Source of the DNA: Stictocephala bisonia
Lineage: Eukaryota > Arthropoda > Insecta > Hemiptera > Membracidae
Reading direction: 5' to 3'
NCBI GenBank assembly: GCA_035578905.1
Contig: JAQJVL010000123.1
Span: forward strand, 1,860,001 to 1,924,000
Length of the DNA stretch: 64,000 bases
Shown here one piece after another: positions 23,166-35,832 of this stretch. Position 1 is the stretch's first letter, and the number at the start of each line of letters is the position of its first letter. A program made the position numbers and the translations under genes. Below the pieces are notes generated by a model, which was not told the DNA's origin, ran no database searches, and worked only from the letters and a program-made list of their open reading frames with translations.

Positions 23166-24219
23166 GCCCTAACTTTGTCTTGTAAAGTGTCTAAACATCC
23201 TTTAACTTTTAGAATATAACGGCAAATTATTGTGTATTTTTAGTCAGAATGCACCACACGATTCTGAATGTTTTCAACCATGTCGTGAAACGAATGTACT
23301 GATATTGAAAAGTGGGGAGAAGATACTGATCGCCACCAAAATGTTCTGATGCACTAGTTTCAACATCAAATGTTCATTGCAGATGAATAAAATGCCCAAT
23401 CAATAATCAACTTGCTTTATCAATAGTAAATATGCAGGCTTCTTTCATTTTAGGCTTCAGAATTAGCTGAGTACCTTTTTGAAATATGTTATCCTGCTTC
23501 TTATATAATAGTAGCTAAAGAAATGGTAGCATTTGAAAAAAATTCTATAATGATTTTCGAAAAATACAATCAATTATTATTCTTTACTTCTAATAAATAA
23601 AATAGTAATAAATATCTACATTTGATAAAAAGTACAATGCTTTAAAATTATTTTGATGGGATTTGCTGACAAAATTAAATGGTATTTCTTTGATATTGAG
23701 TAAATGCAACCTATCAAGTTGAGACAAAATCTATCAAAACAAATCACTATTTGTAAATCCTTAGGCAATACATACTAGCAGGGTTTTATCTTTAAAACAT
23801 CAATGCTATCTTTAATCTTTTGTAATTTTTAACTGTCTTTTTTCATACAATTGAATTTCAATTTCATGTTGACTTATTTATCTAATCATCCATCAGTCAT
23901 GGTCAGAATCTCCATATAAGTCAATATAATTTGAATTGAATTGTGTAAAATTAAGCAAGCCCTGTTCTCCCTATATGGCTGGTTTACACAGTTGTCAATT
24001 CAATCAAATATTAACGGTAGTCATAATTGTTATTTTGGATTGTTGAAGATGCCTTCATTATACTATTTTATATTTTCGATCAAAGATCTGCCAAATAATT
24101 AAGAAACCATTAATTTTAGGGCTTAGGGACAGTTTGCTGTGCCTTTTGGAAGTTTAGGCATTGTGATACTTAAAGTGTCTCCCATATAAAAAAATAATGT
24201 TCATAACCTTTTGTTTCAG
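23166..24219. other. End of IMPA1 intron 1, nothing recognised
   Basis: AT-rich, no repeat family identified, ending at the acceptor of exon 2. Confidence 0.4.
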
Positions 24220-24353
24220 ATTGTCAGGGAGAGGATTTGGGAAATAAAACAAGTTAATACTAAATCTTGTGAAATTGACTTAGTAACGGAGATTGACCAA
24301 CAAGTGGAAAAAATGCTGATTACCAATATTTCATCACATTTTCCTGATCACAA
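24220..24353 (+). CDS. IMPA1: IMPA1 coding exon 2
   Basis: Acceptor TTTCAG precedes ATTGTCAGG. The exon codes for about residues 22-65, including the DLVTEIDQQVEKML segment that corresponds to the family's DLVT.TD..VE motif before the active-site loop. The donor is CACAA|GTAATT, leaving two bases (AA) that complete Lys66 with the next exon. Confidence 0.92.
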
Positions 24354-25390
24354 GTAATTATTATTCAATATATTTGTAAAGCTTTTTCATTTGCATAGCT
24401 TAATATGTAATATGTTGCATATGTCGTCTTTCTTTTCTGTGAACAAAGCGGCTACAACCAAGATTAAATCTAATTTGCTTTGCACATTACCTATGAAATA
24501 TCAAAAATTTGGTCAACTTGAGTTTATGGATTTCACAGAAAATATATTTTTTTTATTTAATGAACATCTGTATTTTTTGTCACTATCAAAAATATTAGTT
24601 GGTTCATAAAATTATTTCACTAAATAAATATTTTATGGTTAAAATCATTGTTATATTCATTGTTCATGGCTATATGGTTATATTCATTCAAATCGGTGGA
24701 ACTCACTGGATAAAACATTAATGCCAACATATTCAAATTAAAATGTGGGAGACAAACTTTGGATGCATGAAATTTAAATTACAAAATAATAAAAAAAATA
24801 ATGATTATTAAATTAAAAAATATTTTCTTCATTTGGTTAATTAAGGAAATATTTAAATAAAGAACATTTAATATAATTAAGTAAATTTTTATTTATTCTT
24901 GTGCCTTTCATTATAAACTTAAGTTGCTTTATTCACTATTCTTATTAGGTCTGGTCGTGGTATATGATATGACAGATATGACTTCATTCCGAATTAACTA
25001 AACAAAAATTTAAATCTATCATTAAGTTTTTACTGTCTTATTTTCTGGAGCGAAGAAGAAAGTACTGGATTAACTACTTAAAACTGTAAGAACTGCATTT
25101 TTATGACCAAACTACTCTTGAGTATCAAGCGAGAATGAGAGACAGACCCAACCTAAAAAACGGCTAGCGTTCTGTCTTGACTTTTTTGATTTGGCCATCA
25201 TCGCTTCATATAAGATGAGACACAACAGAACGTCAGTCTCTCCACAGAGAAGGAATTCTCCTTCTCTATGGTCGCATTTTGTTTGATTCATAGGCCTTAG
25301 ACTGAACGGTGAGTGAAATTCATGACATTGATTGAGAATTGATGTTCAATTTTACAGCATATCAGTAAAATCCTAACTATAACATTAGAG
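24354..25390. other. IMPA1 intron 2, first part
   Basis: No coding evidence. The region 25120-25390 may be the 3' noncoding part of the Penelope-like element that follows on the - strand. Confidence 0.35.
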
Positions 25391-25393
25391 ATC

Positions 25394-25935
25394 TTGTTAA
25401 ATTTTATAATTTTGCATCTTCATGATAGAATCAAACATAATATTTGAGTGAAATTTTATTTGATCGTTGAGTAATAATGATGGGTTTTCTTTTGTGTTTT
25501 TGTATATGTAAAATTTTTCAATGGCATCTAGTTTTTTACTTTTAGGTGCAAAATGGATAATGTCTAAATTTTCTTCAATTGATGAAATATTATGGTTTTC
25601 TTGTATTAAATGTTCAGCAAATGTTGATCAATTTTGATGTTTGTTTTTTGGTATATGTTCCTTGAATCTTCTATTAAAACTTCTTCCTGTTTGGCCAATG
25701 TAATATTTAGGACAAGTTGAACATTTAATTTTATAAATTCCAGAATTATTGTATTTGTTTTCATTATTTTTAGTAGAGTAGTTATGCTGTAGTATATGTT
25801 TGATACTGTTCTTCGTTCTATATGTAATTTTATATCCTTGTTTGGAGAATATGTTATGTAAAGATTTGTTAATATCTCCATGATAGGTTTGGATTCCATG
25901 ATAAACTTTCTTTATTGCTGAAAGTTTTTCATATA
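25394..25935 (-). mobile_element. Penelope-like retroelement remnant, GIY-YIG endonuclease end
   Basis: One - strand frame reads YHGIQTYHGDINKSLHNIFS, then SIKHILQHNYS, SGIYKIKCSTCPKYYIGQTG, RSFNRRFKEHIP and FAEHLIQENHNI, ending with a TAA near 25394. The GIY and YIG motifs, the CxxC between them, the Arg of the RRFKEH helix and the downstream EH are the signature of the C-terminal GIY-YIG nuclease of Penelope-like elements. One TGA interrupts the frame after KNKHQN. The reverse transcriptase part is missing, so this is a 5'-truncated, dead copy. An open frame listed in another register here is a shadow. Confidence 0.85.
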
Positions 25936-26142
25936 CTCTTTCTGAGAAATGAAAAAATCTCAGTCACACAACAAATACTTATTTCAATTAGTTTTGCCTT
26001 CAATTATGCACAAGTCAAAGTGAAAACACTGATATGGTTGCTCTGCTCACTAACGATATTAATATATCAATGTATATAACAATTAATTTGTAAATTTGTT
26101 ATTATAATACATTATAGGTAAATTATATGTATTGTTCAAAGA

Positions 26143-28560
26143 CCAATAATTGAAATGAAATGAAAAAAGTCTTTGTTTTTCCAAGAACCGAAGTTAAGGT
26201 TACAAAGCCCTCTACCACATATCCTTATCGTAACATATTATTTAAAATTACAATACAGAAGAAAATAAAAATATTCATCACACTAACAAACCAAACAATA
26301 AATAATCAAACCTTGAAACTTATATACAATCTAAAACAGAAAGTAACTATTACAAAAAACTGTAAAGTTATTAATTAAAATTTTCTGTAAGTATATTCAT
26401 TCAACATTACCATCACCGCAAAACTACAGCGTCTCTGGCCACTAACCCTACAACAGAAAACCCCTCACCTCTGCCCTGAACCAAGTGCGATTTTCAAGGA
26501 ATCTGATATTATCAGGCAAAGCAATCCAGAGTCCAAACGTGGAGACAAAAGATTTATTGAAAGTGGTTGAGCGGTGAATTGCTGACATTAATTCTCCTCG
26601 TCTATGCACTCTAACTTGTGACAAATAATCAAATTCCTCCAACAGGTAACTAGGAGTTTGGATTTGAAAAATTTTGTACAATACAATTAGGATATGGAAT
26701 TGGCAGGATATGGATGTTTAACTTTAAAATTGATAATTTGTTGAAAAAACGGAGTAACATAATCTGTTCGTCTTAGATTGGAAATAAATCTGATGCAATA
26801 GTTTAGGACACGCTGTAATCTCTCCACGAGCTCAACAGCCATGTCACTCATTACAGTAACACAAGTAATTAAAGTGAGTGAAAACTATGCTTTACCAACA
26901 ACACTTTGACAATTAGAGAAAAAATATGGTAACTCTTTTCAAAGTGTGTGTATAGCAACAAAAACTTATTATAAGTTAAAGTAACTTGATTAATCCAGTT
27001 TGAGTTTTTGTTCATAACAAATACCAAGTTTTTAACTTTGTAACAAACTCTAATTCTGAATTATTGAGTTTTGGTACATTTGTCTGCTGAAAGGTCAATG
27101 TTAGAAGTAAGTCTAGTAGAGCCCAATATTATTGTTTGGGATTTAGCCTCATTGAGCTTCAACGCATGCTTGACAGCCCAATATTCAACGGCCTGGATAT
27201 CATAGTTAAGGTTAATTATTACAGTAATAGGCAATTCTTCCAGAAGGAAGTGAGTGTACACAGGGTGATCAACTGAAGATGGCCAAAATTGGGATCTCAA
27301 AAAGTATTGATTTTACAGAAAACTTTAAATAGGGGACTTACCCTAATTTTTTATGCTCATTAAAATTACATAGGTAAAAATTTTAAAATTCAGTTGTCAT
27401 TTTCCAATATGGCGGTCAACTTTGAAATTTCTTATGGTAACCCCTATTTCTTACGATGGATTTAATTTTTAATAGTAATTTTAAGAATTGTTTACTCTTG
27501 ATATTATTTTGAGATACTTAACTGTTTCGCCGCTAGGAGCACTGAACGTTTCAGAAATCCTTATTTCAACAATTTATTAAAGAGGCGCGTTCTGCCATTC
27601 ACAAAAACAAGGCTTAACTTATAATGCATTATTTTTATTCGATTTAATGTTGAAAAGCTCTTGTGTTCCACAAATACATATTGTATACCAAAAAATATTA
27701 CAATCACGTAGTTCAAAGTCACCATTTTCCAATTAGCGGGCAACTTTGAAGTGACTTACAGTAACCCCTATTTTTATGATGGATTTAGGTTTAACTAGTG
27801 ATTCTTAGATTTTTTATTCTTGGTATTATTTTAATATACTTAACCATTTTTCCTCTAAGAGCGCTGAAAGTTTCAGAAATTCTTAGTTTAACAGCGCTTC
27901 TAGCGGCAAAATGGTTAAGTATATCAAAATAATACCAAGAATAAAAGTCTTAGAATCACTAGTTAAACCTAAATCCATAATAAAAAATAGAGGGACATCA
28001 GAGAGCATTTTTATGTAAAGAAGGGGATAGTTAAAACAGTCTAAAGCTTTAGAAAATAAAATAGGTTCAAGATGGTAATTAAGGACTGGTCATTGTCAGA
28101 GCGGACATCATTAGTAGTTTTAAGGACAGTGCTGAATCTTGAATGAAGTCCATATTGTAAATTGGAAAATAGTACAGTAATATCAATATATGGTGAAATC
28201 TGCTCATTAAGTAATCTTTCAGGGCATTTTGACTACGCTGGCAAGATACTGATAGGTCTGAAATCTGGAGCAGCTTGAGGTGAAGAAACTTTTTGTATAG
28301 GGTGCACAATGCTGATTTCCGTTCAGACGGAAAGGTAGATGTGGCTAAGTATTTATTGAAAATGCCTGTAATCACAGTCAGTATTGCTGGAAGTAAGAGT
28401 TGAAGAAGTTTAATAGGGATTTAATCAGTGCTGACTGTGTTGTTAATCAACCTCACCATATCATCAATCACATCAGCCTCAGTCACTAGAGTGGACAAGA
28501 ATTGATGGCGATAAAAAGGAACAGCATTCAGCTATCTAACACAGCTAGTCACAAGCTCTG
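26143..28560 (-). mobile_element. LINE remnant on - strand, interrupted
   Basis: Reverse transcriptase pieces appear in order on the - strand. About 28375-28080 holds ITGIFNKYLATSTFPSERKS and a decayed FRPISILP-type stretch. About 27240-27065 holds AVKHALKLNEAKSQTIILGS, the region after the YADD box. About 26680-26450 holds the C-terminal tail FVSTFGLWIALPDNIRFLEN. The catalytic middle is absent, replaced by the repeat at about 27260-28010. The 3' tail on the - strand is a short (ATTTC)n run at about 26146-26160. Many stops and frameshifts. Confidence 0.78.
27260..28010. repeat. Unclassified repeat inserted in the LINE, with inverted arms
   Basis: About 27768-27875 and 27893-27990 are inverted copies (shared ATGGATTTAGGTTTAACTAG and TATTCTTGGTATTATTTTAA). 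About 27405-27580 is a diverged direct copy of 27705-27900 (GCAACTTTGAA, GTAACCCCTATTT, CGCTGAA.GTTTCAGAAAT). Class unknown. Confidence 0.6.
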
Positions 28561-28624
28561 GACAGATCAATAGGGTGTTAATACTTGTTAATGATGATAA
28601 GGTTAAGTGAAACAGGTTTGTCAC

Positions 28625-28905
28625 TTACCATACCTAGCCACTTGACCTTACCCCTTAAGTTAAAGTTAAAGATCATCTCATTTTACCAGGCGAAGTTAGG
28701 GCTAAGAAGTCCTCTCTAACACTTAACCTGGGGACCAACGGCTTAAGGGTGACTTCCAAACCACCACCAGAGACCGGGCAGGCGGGCTGCATGCAAGGAC
28801 GTGATCGCTCAGACGACGGTCACCCTTCCAAGGGGCAGCCTCGCTCGATGTTGCTTGACTCCGTTATCTTGCGAAAACCTCGGAACCCTCCGGTCAGCCA
28901 CTGGC
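28625..28905 (+). repeat. GC-richer interspersed repeat, unclassified
   Basis: Sequence such as AACCTGGGGACCAACGGC and GAGACCGGGCAGGCGGGCTG differs in composition from its AT-rich surroundings and has the look of a short interspersed element, but no box A/B pair or second copy in the window was found. The open frame at 28749-28973 is not supported as a gene. Confidence 0.4.
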
Positions 28906-29646
28906 TTCTTAAGCTTTTAGTAGAAATAATACCAGAGAAAGATCTATGGTACAATCGTATCTTAGCATTGTGAATTGTTGCTGAGTCTTATTCCTCAGTC
29001 TTTTATACTCAGCCCAATCTTCAGGTGACTTAGTTCATTTAGCCCGACGAAAAGCAGTGTTCCTTAATCTTTGTAGTTGACGTAAGAAGTCATCTAAATG
29101 ATTAAGGGAGCATGCTTATCAAGGAGAGAAATGATGAAATGATTAAACATATTTACCATAGCATTAACATCAGATTTGTGGACTATATCATGCCAAGGTA
29201 GCCTTACCCGATTTATATGAATTGATATCCTTGATACGTATAACAGTGGTGATTATACAATTTATCATAAAAACTAAACCATGTAGAAAGTATCAGATTT
29301 AATTGGCTATGCTGTCAATTTGGTTCAGATGACTCATTTTTCTTATTTAGTAACGGTCATCACCAAACTCGGGCATTCTAGACTTGTGTTCATGGTGATA
29401 ACTAATGAGAACCCTTCTTCAGTATGAGAGGGAACAACTATCACATCTCATCATTCAAACACCTTGACTCCAGGCAACAAAACTACTACTTCTAGCATTA
29501 TTTTTACTTTCAAAACACTTTATTTAAAAATAATTTTAAAAAAATCACTAAATCAGAGCTTAAACATGTCATACCTAGGGTTAAGGAGTGTGGATATTGC
29601 AGTAACGATTAAAAATTACTTTACAAATTTACAATTTTACTTATAG
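28906..29646. other. End of IMPA1 intron 2, nothing recognised
   Basis: No exon or repeat identified before the exon 3 acceptor. Confidence 0.4.
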
Positions 29647-29906
29647 ATTTGTTGGCGAGGAATCCACAACAGCTGGAGAAAAAGTAGTGCTTACAGATTC
29701 TCCAACATGGATCATCGACCCAATAGATGGCACCATGAACTTTGTCCATGGTTATCCCAACACATGTATATCCATTGGTTTGTTAATAAACAAAGTGACA
29801 GAGATTGGCATCATCTACAATCCAGTTCTTGAACAGCTGTTTACTGCCCGGAGGGGACAAGGAGCATTTTACAATGGCAAATCTATCAAAGTCTCACAGA
29901 GAAAAG
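29647..29906 (+). CDS. IMPA1: IMPA1 coding exon 3 (catalytic core)
   Basis: Acceptor TTATAG. The exon codes for about residues 66-152 and carries FVGEES (Glu70) and WIIDPIDGTMNFVH, the inositol monophosphatase signature 1 with Asp90, Asp93 and Thr95. Downstream, ISIGLLINKVTEIGIIYNP and FTARRGQGAFYNGK fit the conserved middle of the family. One base of the next codon is left before the donor AAAAG|GTATTT. An open frame running through this donor to 29920 is intron read-through. Confidence 0.96.
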
Positions 29907-31525
29907 GTATTTTAATGTAATGCTCACTACTCCTAACTTTAGTAATTCTTGCCTAAATTAATCATGTGTGAAAATTTCCACTATCAAAACAAAATCTAGT
30001 ACAAATGTAAAATTTACTATTTTTACTGACACATTGCCTGCAATATTCTCTTTGCTGTGTCTGGCAACGATCTTTGCCATGAATAAGCGGTATTTAGGTG
30101 CGCATGGCAACGTTCGTTGTCACAACATTTTTTAATCTAGAAAAAGAGTGTACTCAAGTTCTTCAACAACTTGAACATGGTGAGAAATATAAATGACTAA
30201 CTTAGGTGGATTATTTAATATTTTTCAATCATAAAATTCTTGATTTTCAGAAGCGAATTTGATAAAAGTTTATCCTTTAGTAACAGGTAACGTTTTTTAC
30301 CAATAAAACTAATGATTTGAAAAATTTAGATTACCTGACTAATAAAAAATAGTATCTTAGTAGTAATAGACTATAGATTTTAAAATTTATTACTATGTTT
30401 TATAGGGCTACTATGTTTTGTTTTGTATTTTGGTATTACAAAATAGCAAAATATATTAAGAGGTATAAGGCATCAGCAATCTTATATAAGAAGTCCACTA
30501 CCATACCGTGCTGTAGAAAACAACAAAGACATATGACAATACACATTTTCCGGTACACCAGCATAACACCGCAGCCAAAAGGAACCTGAGACTGCGCCAC
30601 AGCGGCCTTACTTATGAAGATTACTTTCTTAGAAAATATCCTGAAGTAATTTGCTCTTCATTCTCATCTTATATAAATGCATGCTCATTAACCATTAATA
30701 CAATAGTGAAGATATTTCATTGTTGATAGTAAGGGTCATTTATTTCAAATATAACCAAATAACACAATCTGATTATTTCTAACCACATAGCATATATATT
30801 TTTGTATATAACAACTAAAAATTTTAATCAAGATGAATATAATACTCATATATGAAGTTAAACACTTTTCTATTTATATATTTTCTTATTTTAAATTAGT
30901 AAGATAAAAATGGGGCTGCTGTCAATGAAGACAAAAATATTGGATGAGAAGACAAACATAATTTCATGAATTTGTTGAAACACTTTCAATGAGTTTGTTG
31001 AGCTCGATAAATATATAGTTTCTTTACATCCTGAATTCTGTCCCACCACCCAGCTCAGGGTCCTACCCTATCTGGGGTGGTAGAGGCGCAGTCCCGGTAC
31101 ATATACCAGAGTAAATGTTTTTGGACCCTCTCATCAGGGCTGGATAGGCGATGTAGTCTTGATGTACCTAAATATCCAGTACCACTGGATTTTCTTCAGG
31201 TGAGTAGAAACGAAAACATGTTGGGATTATTTTAAAACAGATTAGTAAGAAAATAGATTCTGTCGGGTGTAGGATGTAATAATAAGTCTTTCATTTTTGT
31301 GTAATTTTTATTATTGAAAATGGTTTTTTACTCCCATGTACATTACCACGTGTGTATATGGCAGGACTTCAAAACATGAATATTATTCAATTCACAAAAA
31401 AGAGATTAAGATGGACATCTAAAATTTCACTGAACTAAAAGGCCTCAGAAATAAAAACAAATTTAATCTTGCCTTGAGTATCTTGGACATAATAACGAGT
31501 TTATATTTGTAAGGTGAACTGTTGA
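29907..31525. other. IMPA1 intron 3, first part, nothing firm
   Basis: AT-rich. GC-richer patches at about 30050-30120 and 31040-31190 were not classified. Confidence 0.4.
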
Positions 31526-31793
31526 TTTGTCACGTAGATCTCCTATGAGCACAATAGTTTTATATGTGCACGCGAGGTTATCAAACTCTCAAGGCAACCT
31601 TGACTTAACTGATATTTGTCACGTAGATCTCCTATGAGCACAATAGTTTTGTATGTGCACGCGAGGTTATCAAACTCTCAAGGCAACCTTGACTTAACTG
31701 ATATTTGTCACGTAGATCTCCTATGAGCACAATAGTTTTATATATGCACCCGAGGTTATCAAACTCTCAAGGCAACCTTGACTTAACTGATAT
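31526..31793. repeat. Tandem array, 89-bp unit, 3 copies
   Basis: Units starting TTTGTCACGTAGATCTCC at 31526, 31615 and 31704 (89-bp period), with only a few differences among copies, so the duplication is recent. Confidence 0.95.
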
Positions 31794-32243
31794 TTTGGCA
31801 GTTTTTAACCCATGGTCAAGTGGAAGTTATCACATTTCATTATAACTTTGCAGACTTAATCATATACCTTAACGAGCTAAGTAATTGTTTTTATCATATT
31901 CATCTATCTTTTTTGTCATATTTAAAAGTTAATTTTGCATTCATTGCTGAATGTGTGCATTAAATTATGATAACAATATTTGGCAAGCATATAAAACATT
32001 CGCAATTCATTTTACGGCCTATAACTCTACTGTGTCTTGCAATAATGAGACACTTTCTTATATGTAGTGCAATGGTACTTCATTATTGAATATGGAATAA
32101 TAATAAAGCACTCTATATGATCAGTACAATCCTTGTATCTTAAATTTAATAATAATATAATTTACTATAGCAAAATTGTAACAGTTAATATCAATTTGTT
32201 TGCAAGCATCATCAAATGAAAATCAATTATTTGGTTTTAACTA
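31794..32243. other. Intron stretch, nothing recognised
   Basis: AT-rich, no coding evidence. Confidence 0.4.
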
Positions 32244-33283
32244 CAGTAGGCTTTCGGTTATTCAAGGTAATTGGGACCGAGACCACCTCAGATAAGCAAA
32301 TACTCGGATAACACGGAGGTTATGGTAAAAATAATGTAAAAGCTATGAAAAAAGTACAGAACTAATGTATTACAAGGAAAAACGCAAAATAGTGTAAACG
32401 TAGTTACAGTCCTATAAAAAAAGTAGGAACATCAGGTTATGTCTTTTAAAAGTTGTATTACCGCAGGATGACAAGAAGTTTGGAATACGTATGTGATTTT
32501 AAAACTATACAACAGTTGGTAAAAAACTACAATAATAGAATTTAATAGTAAACATCTAATGTAGTGTCCTTAGGCAGCATTGTGGATGGGTAATTTCCTC
32601 TAACGTTACATTTGTTGACACCGAAACCTTTCGTATTTCATCTATCTACAGTCCTCGGTAGTATTTGCGTTTTGGTTTTAAGTGTAGGGTACTACCATTC
32701 AGTCTGATTACTAAACAAAATTATCATATTTATCCTGTTGTTTAATGCAATCTGCATTACTCTCTTAATAGCGCAGGGAACCATTCAAAATTTTAACGGA
32801 ACAAAATTATCATATCAATTCCACATTTGTCGTACACACTGGCGACGAAAACACTGATTGATTCATCAATTACCACTCGTATCAAAACACTTGAATAAAA
32901 TATTGAACAATAACAGTAACAACAATAAATTACGACAATATTTCCAATACTGAATTGTAAAATCACGGAAGACAACACACTAAAACACATTTAGTGCAAG
33001 AGCAGTTGACTAAGCCGACGGTGTCATGTGTTGATGTGTCATGAGTGAATAAATTTGGGTGGGAACATTATTCTCATAGTAGAAGGGTACAATATCATAA
33101 ATACGTCTCGTGACGGCCCTGCAGTGCCTTAACCTAGCACCAACATCCAATACAGACACTGATTACTTGCCAAACAATTACATGATGTGTTGTGCTATAG
33201 TTTTCCTTTTATTAATACCTTTATGTTTATTTTTCTGATGACTAGCTCAGTTGATCGGGGCTCGGTTAACTGAGATTCTACTG
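32244..33283. mobile_element. pogo/Tigger-like DNA element, non-autonomous
   Basis: The left end CAGTAGGCTTTCGGTTATTC and the reverse complement of the right end (CAGTAGAATCTCAGTTAACC) are the CAGTAGA-type termini of pogo/Tigger elements. Both ends are flanked by TA (32242-32243 and 33284-33285), the superfamily's target duplication. The 1040-bp interior shows no readable transposase on either strand. Lies in IMPA1 intron 3. Confidence 0.75.
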
Positions 33284-33696
33284 TATATGAAAAATGAAAT
33301 ATATATTTTACCGTATAATTAATAAAGATTAACAGAAAACATTTATTTTTAAAAAGAAAATTATTTTTTGTTGTAAATATATAAAATACCTTCATCTCCT
33401 CAATAGCAGGACTAAAGTATGATTAAGTCCATACAGAGATATAGGGAAATGCCAGTTGTGCATTTCACACAAGGAAGTGACTTTATTACTTATTGAACCA
33501 TTTAGGAAGCTAATCAACCGAACAGCAAATAGTTGATATGTGTGGTGGAAGTTGTTTCTACCTCTACGTTGTAGCCTTGACTATACTCATATTATACACT
33601 AAAATAGATATCTCATCTAAGAAGATCATTATTTTTGTACCTGTAATTTGGTTAGTTAGTGAGGTCTGCTACCACACCTGATTTAAACTGCATTAT
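33284..33696. other. Intron stretch, nothing firm
   Basis: AT-rich; about 33600-33696 is probably the left part of the repeat that is duplicated next to it. Confidence 0.35.
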
Positions 33697-34165
33697 ATTT
33701 ACATGGGACTTCACTAACGCTCCAAAAAATCTGTAAAACAGCTGATAATTTGAGACACAAAAATTAACATTGCAAAAGAAATCTACGTGTGTCTAAAATC
33801 AATGGTTTTAGTTTCCTGTCTCAACATTTGTAAACATGTTTCTGTTCTGAGGCAAAAATATTAATAAATCAACAAGGCAAGTATAGATATTATTTATATT
33901 CGTCCATCCTCAATATTTACATGGGATTTCAATACAATATTACATGGGACTTCACTAACGCTCCAAAAAATCTGTAAAACAGCTGATTTGAGACACAAAA
34001 ATTAACATTGGAAAAGAAATCTACGTGTGTCTAAAATCAATGGTTTTAGTTTCCTGTCTCAACATTTGTAAACATGTTTCTGTTCTGAGGCAAAAATATA
34101 AATAAATCAACAAGGCAAGTATAGATGTTATTTATATTCGTCCATCCTCAATTACTCAATATTTT
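33697..34165 (+). repeat. Direct duplication, about 250-bp period
   Basis: ACATGGGACTTCACTAACGC starts at about 33701 and again at 33952, and the following 210 bp are nearly identical up to TTCGTCCATCCTCAAT. An older copy is at about 22.36-22.59 kb. Confidence 0.9.
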
Positions 34166-34419
34166 GAAGGAACCCCTGAACAAACTCTATTAAAAGGTGT
34201 ATGTTCTTCTTAAGCTTCAATTTGAAATTTGTCTTCCAAAAAATGTTATCTGAAATCAGAATATGGTATTTCTGACTAAAAAAAAGACTAACTTTAAATA
34301 TAAAACTACCAGACAAAAATTATTTAGTATAATTTTTGAAACAAAATGATGTGCACCGTATATCTAATGTTTTATTTTCTATTCAGTGCAAAAATATAGC
34401 TGTTTTATTTCATTTTCAG

Positions 34420-34525
34420 AACTTGGGGATTCTCTGGTGGCACTTGAATTTGGAACAAGTAGAGATCCTGAAAAAATCAGAGTACAAACAGAAAACGTAA
34501 AAACGTTATTTCCCTTGGCTCAGGG
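34420..34525 (+). CDS. IMPA1: IMPA1 coding exon 4
   Basis: Acceptor CATTTTCAG. Codes for ELGDSLVALEFGTSRDPEK and onward to LFPLAQG, matching the segment of the family that ends just before the G.R..GSAA motif. The donor is CAGGG|GTAAGT, with two bases carried over. Confidence 0.9.
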
Positions 34526-35159
34526 GTAAGTAAACAATTTACTGTGTAATGTAGTTATTCACCTATAACAACTTTGGTATTAGTATTGAATTTATAAGAT
34601 CAGACTAAATTTATACCATCAGCTGTCACAATAGGTGATTCATAATGTTTTTATGTAATGCTATACAACAACAAAAATAAAATCGTTTTTCCCGATTAAA
34701 TTCATCACAGAAAAAACTGGCCACATTACTTAAAATTGGCAAGTTTATTTCCTATTATAAATTAAATATATTTTGTAATGTTATTTTTTAGAGAAATAAA
34801 GTTCATTCAATACTAATGCTGCCAAGCTTTTGTTTTTTACCAATTCAATAGTTCAATACAAAATACTATAGTACATAATCATATTATCCTTAACTCATGT
34901 GTACATTTGAACATGAATCTTTTGTAAGTATACATTAACTCATCCAACAACATGCAAATCAGACGTAAGCCTTGAAACTACAAATTTAGGCTTCAATGAA
35001 ATGTGTGTTTTTTTTAAGAAATAACAAAATATACAAAAACATAATAAATTGAACGTAACATAAATGTATTATAAAAATGACTGTTTACTTTTAAATAAAC
35101 TTAAATACTCTGTTTTAAGTATGAGCTGTTATTATATTTTCTCAGTGCCAATAATACAT
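34526..35159. other. IMPA1 intron 4, first part, nothing recognised
   Basis: AT-rich intron sequence. Confidence 0.4.
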
Positions 35160-35420
35160 ATATGAGCAGGTGGATGGATTAATATCACCCACTGTTTGTG
35201 TATTCCAATACCACTGTACATGTGTGGGTGAATGCATGGGGGCTAGTCGCCTAAGTTGTCAGGACTGCACTTGAGCGTGAGTTAGAGATAGTGCAGGTTT
35301 TGATTATACTGATCCACCCATCCACCCATCCATACACACTATAATTGACCTAACTGACCAGACCACCCATACATTTATGGTCGTATTACCTGACCCACCC
35401 ATAAAAGTACTGTGTTATTG
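35160..35420. repeat. GGG/CCC minisatellite arms around a SINE A fragment
   Basis: About 35166-35232 carries the minisatellite unit in + orientation and about 35310-35410 carries it inverted (CCACCCATCCATACACACTA). Between them, about 35243-35310 (CGCCTAAGTTGTCAGGACTG, then GTGCAGGTTTTGATT) is a decayed tRNA-Leu-like head of SINE family A. Confidence 0.6.
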
Positions 35421-35457
35421 AATATTTTTCTAATAAAATTTGTTGTGATGTAAACAG

Positions 35458-35609
35458 ACTGCGCTCTTCTGGTTCTGCTGCTTTAACCATGGCGAGTGTG
35501 GCCTTAGGGGGACTTGACACCTACTTTGACTTTGGCCTACATGCGTGGGACATGGCAGCTGGTGACCTCATTGTCAGAGAGGCTGGTGGAATAGTCATGG
35601 ATCCTACTG
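35458..35609 (+). CDS. IMPA1: IMPA1 coding exon 5 (second signature)
   Basis: Acceptor TAAACAG. Codes for LRSSGSAALTMASVALGG, then DTYFDFGLHAWDMAAGDLIV and REAGG. The WDMAAGDLIVREAGG stretch is the family's signature 2 and contains the third metal-binding Asp. Donor ACTG|GTAACA. Exons 4 and 5 are separated by the shortest intron of the gene (932 bp). Confidence 0.95.
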
Positions 35610-35671
35610 GTAACAATATTTTATTTAACTCTTTGAGGGCTCTAAAAAATTAGACTGAAAACTATTATTTT

Positions 35672-35832
35672 CATCTATTTTTAAGAAAAACTTTACTCGC
35701 CAGTTCACATAAGCCTGCAGGCCTGTGCATGAACTTTATTCAATGAGTGAAGTACCAACTGTTAGTTCAGTTGGGGACTTAAACCTTGGATTTACACTCC
35801 TCATCCTTAGTCACTGAGCCATCACGCCAGCA
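35672..35832 (-). mobile_element. SINE family B, tRNA-derived, - strand
   Basis: Reverse complement of the family seen at 51981-52142: head GGCGTGATGGCTCAGTGACT (box A), a box B remnant CCAAGGTTTAAGTCC, then TGAATAAAGTTCATGCACAG and an A-rich tail. It follows exon 5 of IMPA1 by about 60 bp. Confidence 0.82.
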
